Of a DNA stretch of 8,759 bases, positions 1 to 3,686 are shown in pieces; the stretch's first letter is position 1, and every line of letters starts with the position of its first letter. Origin of the DNA: Clostridiales bacterium UBA4653 (GTDB lineage Bacteria; Bacillota; Clostridia; Oscillospirales; CAG-272); the NCBI GenBank assembly GCA_002405565.1, contig DHMB01000091.1:1-8759 (forward strand), read 5' to 3'. The position numbers and the translations under genes were made by a program. The notes under the pieces were generated by a model, which was given only the letters and a program-made list of their open reading frames with translations, did not search any database and had not been told where the DNA came from.

Positions 1-96
1 GTGAAATATTTTGAGTTTTACTATAACTCTGATAGATTACATTCGGGTATCGGTTACCTTACTCCGAATGAATGTTTTGAAAAATTAACTCTTTAA
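1..96 (+). CDS. IS3-family transposase (OrfB), C-terminal fragment
   Basis: An open frame runs from the window edge to a TAA at 94-96. Its last 31 codons include FYYNSDRLHSGIGYLTPNE, the signature C-terminal end of the rve integrase core in IS3/IS150-group OrfB transposases (family form: FYN..R.H..LGY.TP.E). The catalytic DDE residues lie upstream, outside the window, so it cannot be judged whether the element is intact. The first visible codon, GTG, is not taken as a start. Family assignment is firm from this motif; the subgroup is not. Confidence 0.85.
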   Translation: MKYFEFYYNSDRLHSGIGYLTPNECFEKLTL

Positions 97-116
97 TTTG
101 TCTATTTATCTTGACA
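1..116 (+). mobile_element. Right end of an IS3-family insertion sequence
   Basis: Directly after the transposase stop, 99-116 reads TGTCTATTTATCTTGACA. This resembles the terminal inverted repeat of many IS3-family elements (outer end TGTCAAG... when read inward). The boundary at about 116 is inferred, because the left inverted repeat and target-site duplication are outside the window. The element would be transcribed rightward into the repeat-rich region that follows. Confidence 0.6.
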
Positions 117-171
117 AGTTTCTGAAGAGAAGAGGTGCGCCTGCGGCGCGGAGTTATTATGGTTTGAGCGT

Positions 172-197
172 GGCTTTTGTGCCTGCGGGAACGGGAG
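172..197 (+). repeat. Imperfect direct repeat, copy A (GC-rich motif)
   Basis: The motif GGCTTTTGTGCCTGCGGGAA followed by CGGGAG recurs at 458-483 with about three substitutions (GGCTTTTGTTCCTGCGGGGA, then CGGGGA). The copies are 286 bp apart in the same orientation. No function is visible. Confidence 0.6.
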
Positions 198-290
198 ACA
201 TTTGCCTTCCTCTTCGACGGAAGGATTTTGCAAAGTGAGACAAGCAGGTATCATCAAGAGGGGAGTTTTTCGCAAACGCCGCTACATTAT

Positions 291-317
291 GTACTTTCTT
301 TTTTGAAAAGAAAGTAC
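291..317. repeat. Perfect 12-bp inverted repeat (hairpin)
   Basis: Arms 291-302 (GTACTTTCTTTT) and 306-317 (AAAAGAAAGTAC) are exact reverse complements around a 3-nt loop. It is followed by GAAAGAAAGC and another hairpin. Stems of this TACTTTCTTTT type are common as dispersed intergenic repeats in Clostridia genomes (general knowledge, not checked here). No T-run follows, so it is not called a terminator. Confidence 0.7.
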
Positions 318-329
318 GAAAGAAAGCAA

Positions 330-352
330 TTCAGGAGGCACATCCTCCTGAA
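330..352. repeat. Perfect 9-bp hairpin
   Basis: Arms 330-338 (TTCAGGAGG) and 344-352 (CCTCCTGAA) pair perfectly around a 5-nt loop. It lies 12 nt after the preceding hairpin, and together they look like one composite palindromic unit. One arm contains an AGGAGG core, but no start codon with a plausible frame follows, so it is not read as a ribosome binding site. Confidence 0.6.
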
Positions 353-457
353 AGACCACCTGTAAAAGTTCAAGGCGGGGCTTTCATGCCGCGTCAGCTT
401 TACCCGTGCAAAGGCGGAAGTATCGGTTCGGATCTTAAAATGTTTTTAATTGTGCGG

Positions 458-483
458 GGCTTTTGTTCCTGCGGGGACGGGGA
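458..483 (+). repeat. Imperfect direct repeat, copy B (GC-rich motif)
   Basis: Second copy of the GGCTTTTGT.CCTGCGGG motif found at 172-197, in the same orientation. It sits just upstream of the two-hairpin element at 501-550. Confidence 0.6.
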
Positions 484-500
484 AAATCAAAAGTTTTTAA

Positions 501-550
501 GGCTCCCTCTTTGAGGGAGCTGGCACGACGAAGTCGTGACTGAAGGAGCA
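501..550. repeat. Two-hairpin dispersed palindromic element (GGCTCCCTC...GAAGGAGC type)
   Basis: Hairpin 1 pairs GCTCCCTC (502-509) with GAGGGAGC (513-520). Hairpin 2 pairs CACGAC (524-529) with GTCGTG (533-538). The element closes with GGAGC (545-549), which can also pair with GCTCC at 502-506, giving an alternative fold. This layout matches a short intergenic repeat that I recognise as widespread in gut Clostridia, often mis-annotated as small hypothetical proteins. The mechanism of spread is unknown to me. Confidence 0.75.
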
Positions 551-592
551 ATTTTTCCACCGTGTTTCGGTTTCTTACATTCTCCTCTCGGC

Positions 593-630
593 GAATTTTG
601 CAAGCGTGCTCCGCACCGCTTGCAAATTTC
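593..630. repeat. Long 14-bp hairpin with one mismatch
   Basis: Arms 593-606 and 617-630 pair at 13 of 14 positions; the core is TTTGCAAGCG/CGCTTGCAAA, with a 10-nt loop. Flanking TCTCCT (581-586) and AGGAGA (636-641) are complementary too and could extend the structure, making a cruciform-like unit of about 60 nt. No T-run follows the stem. Confidence 0.65.
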
Positions 631-648
631 ACAAAAGGAGAGAGTGAA

Positions 649-673
649 AAGGAGCGGAAGACCGCCCCTTTTT
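649..673 (+). terminator. Terminator-like stem with T-run
   Basis: AAGGAGCGG (649-657) pairs with CCGCCCCTT (662-670) at 8 of 9 positions around AAGA, and a short T-run follows (669-673). It has the form of a rightward intrinsic terminator, although no clear gene precedes it. It may end transcription leaving the insertion sequence. Confidence 0.45.
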
Positions 674-680
674 ATGAGAA

Positions 681-730
681 TATAAAGTTCGCACAGACCA
701 ATTATTAAAGTTTCTTTTGCTTGCTTTTCA
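681..730 (+). repeat. 50-bp imperfect direct repeat, copy A
   Basis: This segment starts TATAAAGTT, contains ACCAAT and AAAG.TTCTTTTGC, and aligns with 780-829 at roughly 39 of 50 positions by eye without gaps. The pair flanks the hairpin at 746-780. Copy B runs into a 13-bp hairpin, while copy A has lost the pairing arm. Confidence 0.6.
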
Positions 731-745
731 AGTACAACAAAACAA

Positions 746-780
746 AAACAGAGATGAAAAGTCATCTCTGTTTGTTTTTT
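746..780 (+). terminator. Intrinsic terminator, possibly bidirectional
   Basis: AAACAGAGATGA (746-757) and TCATCTCTGTTT (762-773) form a perfect 12-bp stem with loop AAAG, followed by GTTTTTT (774-780). This is a good rightward terminator. Read on the minus strand, TTGTTTTG follows the stem, so it could also stop transcription of the leftward ABC operon that ends at 847. Confidence 0.65.
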
Positions 781-829
781 ATAAAGTTTGTTCAAACCAA
801 TAGCTAAAGCTTCTTTTGCCTTCTTTTCT
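780..829 (+). repeat. 50-bp imperfect direct repeat, copy B
   Basis: Partner of 681-730, with about 39 of 50 identical positions. Its 3' part forms the left arm of the hairpin at 819-846. Confidence 0.6.
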
Positions 830-846
830 TCTCGAAGAAAAGAAGG
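819..846. repeat. 13-bp perfect hairpin abutting the ABC permease stop codon
   Basis: CCTTCTTTTCTTC (819-831) and GAAGAAAAGAAGG (834-846) are exact reverse complements. The stem begins at the base after the permease stop codon (847-849). As minus-strand RNA it could stabilise the 3' end of the operon transcript, but a convincing U-run is lacking, so it is listed as a repeat rather than a terminator. Confidence 0.65.
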
Positions 847-1596
847 TCAGGTGTTTTTGGAGCGGAGCTTTCCTGAAAAGAGAATGACCGCGAGCGCCGA
901 GATGACAACCGCATAAGCAATGACCCAGATAAGCTCCGGCATAATGCTTGCGTATTCGCCTGCGGCGGCATAACGTGCGGCGTTGACGGCATGCGAGAAG
1001 GGCAACGCCTTTGCTATCGTCTCAAACCATTTGCCGACAGCGGCAACGTCAAACCATATACCGCTGAGCCATGCGCAGAGGTTGGTCATGAGGGCGCCGC
1101 AGATACCGCCGACCTGCTTTTCATTGAGAATTGTTCCGAAAAGCAGTCCGATACCGATGAAAAGTATCGCCGCGGGGATGAGAGTCACAATCGAAAGAAG
1201 TATATCTGCCGAAAGTCTGAGCCCCATGGGGACAGACACCGCAAAGACGATAAGTATCTGGATTATTGCCAGAGGAATGAGCGGCAGCGTGTAACCGAAA
1301 ACAAAATCGGACGCCGTCATGGGGGAGGTCATAAGGCGGAGCATAAGACTGTCGCCGCGGTCTTTTGAAACGAGGAGAGCGGAAAACAGCGTGATAAAAG
1401 TCAGACCGAAAAGAGCAATGCCCGGAGCGAGCTTTTCAATCACAAACGTGTCGGGCCCCTGACCCTGCGGAATGTTTCTGCCTATCATCCAGAGGAGAAG
1501 GAGAAGAATAACTGGGAATGCCGCACCGAAAAAGAGCGTCAGCGGGTCGCGGAGGATTTCTTTTGTGTTACGCTTTGCAAAAACCATCATTCTCAT
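847..1596 (-). CDS. ABC-2 type transporter permease
   Basis: This 249-residue membrane subunit belongs to an ABC exporter. The N-terminal KRNTKEILRDPLTLFF is the amphipathic start typical of ABC-2 permeases. Six hydrophobic segments can be read at about residues 22-38, 57-76, 99-121, 132-154, 162-183 and 221-240. A short extracytoplasmic loop (NIPQGQGPDTFVIEKLAPG) follows TM1, and the conserved region with LMTSPMTASDF precedes TM3, as in the DrrB/NatB-like group. The start is the ATG at 1594-1596: AAAGGAGG (1604-1611 as complement) lies 7 nt upstream, and the ATG overlaps the ATPase stop in ATGA. Residues 3-4 are also Met, but their spacing is worse. The substrate cannot be told from sequence; drugs, peptides or lipids are all possible. 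Confidence 0.9.
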   Translation of the reverse strand: MRMMVFAKRNTKEILRDPLTLFFGAAFPVILLLLLWMIGRNIPQGQGPDTFVIEKLAPGIALFGLTFITLFSALLVSKDRGDSLMLRLMTSPMTASDFVFGYTLPLIPLAIIQILIVFAVSVPMGLRLSADILLSIVTLIPAAILFIGIGLLFGTILNEKQVGGICGALMTNLCAWLSGIWFDVAAVGKWFETIAKALPFSHAVNAARYAAAGEYASIMPELIWVIAYAVVISALAVILFSGKLRSKNT

Positions 1597-2324
1597 ACGG
1601 ACGCCTCCTTTACTATGGAAATGAACGCTTCTTCAAAATTCTTTGCGCCGCTCTTTGCAATCAGCTCTTCCGCCGTGCCGACGGCGCACAGATGACCGCC
1701 TGCCATAATGCCGATTCTGTCCGAAAGGGCTTCGGCTTCCTCCATGTAATGGGTTGTCAGAATGACGGTTGTCTTGCCTTTGAGCGAGGTTATCACATCC
1801 CAGAGGGCGCGGCGCGCGATGACGTCAAGCCCGAGGGTCGGCTCGTCGAGGAAGAGTATTTCGGGACTGCTTATCAGCGCCATTGCAATGCTGAGCCTTC
1901 TGGCATAGCCACCGGAAAGCGTTTTTGCTTTGGACTTTGCAACGTCCGAAAGGGCAAAATCCTTCATCATTTTGTCCGCCGAGGCGATTGACTTTGCTTT
2001 GTCAAAGCCATAGATTCCCGCGGCAAAAATGAGGTTTTCATAAACCGAGAGATTGCGTGCGACGGCTGTTTCCTGCGGGGAAACGTTCGTTTTTGCCTTG
2101 ACCTTCGCAGGCGACGAAACAATGCTGTCGCCGAGCAGAAAAGCGTCGCCGGATGTGGGCGCTGTGAGACACGAAAGCATTTTTATAGTTGTTGTTTTGC
2201 CTGCGCCGTTCACTCCGAGAAGGGAAAAGAGCTCTCCCTTATGAACGGTGAGGTCAAGGGAGTTTACGGCTGTTTTCTCGCCGTATTTTTTTGTCAGCGC
2301 TACGGTTTTTATCGCTTCTGTCAT
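1593..2324 (-). CDS. ABC transporter ATP-binding protein
   Basis: This 243-residue nucleotide-binding subunit would power the permease encoded next to it. All ABC motifs are intact: Walker A GVNGAGKT (37-44), Q-loop Gln84 in VSPQE, signature LSGGY (136-140), Walker B ILFLD with catalytic Glu161, D-loop LGLD (164-167) and the H-loop His192 in TTHYMEEAE. The TTHYMEEAE string and the short C-terminal region are typical of the DrrA/NatA/CcmA-like exporter subfamily that pairs with ABC-2 permeases. Its ATG overlaps the stop of the upstream regulator by 4 bp, and its stop overlaps the permease start by 4 bp, implying translational coupling and fixed stoichiometry. Export is inferred from the subfamily; the substrate is unknown. 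Confidence 0.93.
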   Translation of the reverse strand: MTEAIKTVALTKKYGEKTAVNSLDLTVHKGELFSLLGVNGAGKTTTIKMLSCLTAPTSGDAFLLGDSIVSSPAKVKAKTNVSPQETAVARNLSVYENLIFAAGIYGFDKAKSIASADKMMKDFALSDVAKSKAKTLSGGYARRLSIAMALISSPEILFLDEPTLGLDVIARRALWDVITSLKGKTTVILTTHYMEEAEALSDRIGIMAGGHLCAVGTAEELIAKSGAKNFEEAFISIVKEASV

Positions 2325-2530
2325 TTTTCTTCACCCCCGAGCAGCATTTTGCGGAAGGCTTCGTAATCGCTGACCTTCACAATTCCTATGCCCTGATTTA
2401 TATCGCCGAGCACGGCGAGCGTGTCTCCGGGGGCAATGCCGAAGACTTCACGCGCTTCTTTCGGAATCACTATCTGACCCTTTTGTCCGACCTTTGCAAC
2501 GCCGAACAGATATTTTCCTTCAGGTGCCAT
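2321..2530 (-). CDS. SpoVT/AbrB-family DNA-binding regulator
   Basis: This 69-residue protein is essentially a single swapped-hairpin AbrB domain. Residues 11-41 read VAKVGQKGQIVIPKEAREVF then GIAPGDTLAVL, the hallmark VGxKGQIVIPKxxRxxFGIxPGD motif. The C-terminal tail (52-69) is short and charged, so there is no separate effector domain; family members bind DNA as dimers or tetramers. It is the first gene of the ABC operon. The start ATG (2528-2530) is preceded by GAAAGGAG (complement of 2537-2544). A near-consensus promoter and three tandem 9-bp repeats lie just upstream, which suggests that it represses its own operon. It could instead be an antitoxin-like AbrB protein, but no toxin gene is adjacent. 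Confidence 0.9.
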   Translation of the reverse strand: MAPEGKYLFGVAKVGQKGQIVIPKEAREVFGIAPGDTLAVLGDINQGIGIVKVSDYEAFRKMLLGGEEK

Positions 2531-2544
2531 GTTTTTCTCCTTTC

Positions 2545-2571
2545 AAGTATAACAAGTATAACGAGTATAAC
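2545..2571 (-). promoter_or_regulatory. Three tandem 9-bp repeats, probable operator
   Basis: On the plus strand the units are AAGTATAAC (2545-2553), AAGTATAAC (2554-2562) and GAGTATAAC (2563-2571): two identical and one with a single change. On the minus strand each unit reads GTTATACTT or GTTATACTC. They fill the space between the predicted transcription start (about 2567) and the ribosome binding site. Phased copies at this place fit a binding array for the AbrB-like protein encoded immediately downstream. Binding is inferred. Confidence 0.6.
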
Positions 2572-2573
2572 TA

Positions 2574-2602
2574 ATCATACTCCGCAAAATCGGAAATGTC
2601 AA
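2574..2602 (-). promoter_or_regulatory. SigA-type promoter of the AbrB-ABC operon
   Basis: On the minus strand, TTGACA (complement of 2597-2602) is a perfect -35 box. After a 17-nt spacer comes TATGAT (complement of 2574-2579), a five-of-six -10 box. Transcription would start near 2567, leaving a 5' leader of about 37 nt. Confidence 0.75.
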
Positions 2603-2643
2603 TACCGCTTATGATATTTTTCACGACTGCGACGGAGAAAGTA

Positions 2644-2672
2644 TTGAAAGAAACAAAAAGCTATGATAAAAT
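2644..2672 (+). promoter_or_regulatory. SigA-type promoter with extended -10, reading toward the HAD gene
   Basis: TTGAAA (2644-2649), a 17-nt spacer and TAAAAT (2667-2672) form a strong promoter, with TG at 2664-2665 giving an extended -10. It is divergent from the AbrB promoter, whose -35 box lies about 40 bp away. The start site near 2679 lies about 240 nt before the HAD start codon. Confidence 0.65.
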
Positions 2673-2678
2673 GATTGA

Positions 2679-2922
2679 AAAGCGAAATAATCGGAAAGAA
2701 TATAAAAGGAAATTGTTTCCATGTGCCGACTGCCCGGAAGGGGGCTTTGCTTCGGCGAGGAGGCGATTTTCACGGGGCGCGGATTTTTTAGGCGCGGAGA
2801 AGAGAGTAGTCCGTGATGGCTCGGAAGGGAATCTCTGCTCGCGACGAAAACCGAAAAAGCCTGTCTGTGCAAGGCTTTCCGATGAGTAATACAAACGTAT
2901 AAAATAACGGAGAAACACGGAA
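2679..2922 (+). other. Long structured leader upstream of the HAD gene, function unknown
   Basis: No convincing gene fills these 244 nt. Paired elements can be seen: GCCGA/TCGGC around GCCC/GGGC in 2726-2757, and AAAGCCT (2856-2862) with AGGCTTT (2872-2878) around a 9-nt loop. A 31-codon frame at 2721-2816 has AAAGGA 10 nt before its ATG, but its product (MCRLPGRGLCFGEEAI...) is Arg/Gly-rich and unrecognised. I could not match a known riboswitch, T-box, SRP RNA or 6S consensus. It could be a regulatory leader, a small RNA or decayed sequence. Confidence 0.35.
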
Positions 2923-3570
2923 ATGAAATATGAATATGTGCTTTTTGACCTTGACGGAACGCTGACAGACCCCGCCATCGGCATAACGAACAGCGTCATA
3001 TATGCGCTTGAAAAATCGGGCGTGACGCCCCCTCCGCGGGAAGCGCTTTATAAATTCATAGGCCCGCCGCTTGTGTATTCGTTCAGGGAATATTGCGGAT
3101 TTACGGAGGAAGAGGCGGTGCGCGCCGTCGGATATTATCGGGAGAGATTTTCGGAAACGGGGCTTTTTGAAAACGAAATCTATCCGGGGATTAAGGAGCT
3201 TCTGTCACGCCTGCGCGACAGCGGGACGAAAATCGTCCTTGCGACGTCAAAGCCGGACGTCTATTCGGAGAGGATACTTATTCATTTCGACATAAGAAAA
3301 TATTTTTTCTTTGTCGCCGGGAACACGCTTTCGGAGAGCCGACCGGAAAAGGAGGACGTCATTTCGTATGCGATTGAAAGTTGCGGGATAGACCCTTCCC
3401 ATGCGGTTATGGTTGGGGACAGAAAATATGATATCCTCGGCGGGAAGAAATTCGGCATGAGGACGATCGGCGTAACCTACGGATACGGAGGGGAAGAGGA
3501 GCTTTCGGAGGCGGGTGCAGACGAGTTTGCAAAGAACGTGGATGAGCTTGAAAAGCTCGTTTGCGGGTGA
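2923..3570 (+). CDS. HAD-superfamily (subfamily IA) phosphatase, Gph-like
   Basis: This 215-residue soluble hydrolase has all four HAD motifs. Motif I is DLDGT with nucleophile Asp9 and general acid Asp11; motif II is ATSKP with Thr108; motif III is Lys143 in RPEKED; motif IV is GDRKYD (165-170) with Mg ligands Asp166 and Asp170. A helical C1 cap fills about residues 17-85 (GPPLVYSF, GYYRERFSETG, FENEIYPGI). This pattern matches the Firmicutes group annotated as phosphoglycolate phosphatase, 5'-nucleotidase or simply HAD hydrolase. Substrate is not predictable, so no symbol is given. The start ATG has GGAG (2909-2912) 10 nt upstream. It reads alone from the promoter at 2644. No operon partner is visible; the next gene has its own promoter. 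Confidence 0.9.
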   Translation: MKYEYVLFDLDGTLTDPAIGITNSVIYALEKSGVTPPPREALYKFIGPPLVYSFREYCGFTEEEAVRAVGYYRERFSETGLFENEIYPGIKELLSRLRDSGTKIVLATSKPDVYSERILIHFDIRKYFFFVAGNTLSESRPEKEDVISYAIESCGIDPSHAVMVGDRKYDILGGKKFGMRTIGVTYGYGGEEELSEAGADEFAKNVDELEKLVCG

Positions 3571-3577
3571 GAAAAAC

Positions 3578-3603
3578 GTCGCAAAACCGCGTCATAATGC
3601 GAC
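3578..3603. terminator. Weak hairpin after the HAD gene
   Basis: GTCGCA (3578-3583) and TGCGAC (3598-3603) are exact reverse complements around a 14-nt loop, starting 8 nt after the HAD stop. On the plus strand only AGTTTG follows, so termination would be weak. On the minus strand GTTTTT follows the stem, which looks better but has no gene to serve. Confidence 0.3.
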
Positions 3604-3622
3604 AGTTTGTACATTGTGTATA

Positions 3623-3651
3623 TTGACTTTTTGCGCCCGACACGATAAAAT
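3623..3651 (+). promoter_or_regulatory. SigA-type promoter of the M6-like surface protein gene
   Basis: TTGACT (3623-3628), a 17-nt spacer and TAAAAT (3646-3651) form a near-consensus promoter. The start near 3658 gives a leader of about 29 nt that contains the GGAGG ribosome binding site. Confidence 0.75.
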
Positions 3652-3673
3652 AAGAATATAAAAACAAATGATT

Positions 3674-3678
3674 GGAGG
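3674..3678 (+). promoter_or_regulatory. Ribosome binding site that fixes the start of the M6-like gene
   Basis: GGAGG lies 8 nt before the GTG at 3687. An in-frame TTG at 3672 would place this GGAGG inside the coding sequence and has no Shine-Dalgarno of its own, so GTG is the likely start. Confidence 0.8.
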
Positions 3679-3686
3679 ATAGCTTT

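Larger units (their letters stand above)
117..846. other. Repeat- and hairpin-rich intergenic region without a credible gene
   Basis: This stretch of about 730 bases separates the IS end from the ABC operon. Short frames exist on both strands, but none has a ribosome binding site, a recognisable domain or protein-like composition, and they translate the palindromes themselves. It contains at least six perfect or near-perfect hairpins, two imperfect direct-repeat pairs and two terminator-like stems with T-runs, listed separately. It looks like an accumulation site for small dispersed repeats next to an insertion sequence. Confidence 0.7.

Noticed and set aside
177..365. 62-residue plus-strand reading frame
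   Set aside because: It translates the two hairpins at 291-352, has no ribosome binding site and no domain; typical of repeat-derived spurious ORFs.
435..795. Overlapping minus-strand frames of 65 and 102 residues
   Set aside because: They consist of translated palindromic repeats (for example SVTTSSCQLPQRGS from the 501-550 element) and overlap each other; no start signal.
1518..1991. 157-residue plus-strand frame
   Set aside because: Antisense to the ABC ATPase and permease, whose motifs are complete; no family features.
2596..2889. 97-residue plus-strand frame and overlapping minus-strand frames (2621-2872, 2661-2999)
   Set aside because: The plus frame spans the promoter itself and has Arg/Lys-rich, unconserved-looking sequence; the minus frames run into the HAD gene or its leader without start signals.
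2679..2922. Possible known riboswitch, T-box or SRP-like RNA
   Set aside because: No T-box sequence and no match by eye to GEMM, SRP tetraloop or other consensus cores; only generic stems are visible.
3672..3686. TTG start adding five residues to the M6-like protein
   Set aside because: The GGAGG ribosome binding site lies within these codons; GTG at 3687 has ideal spacing and gives a normal signal peptide.
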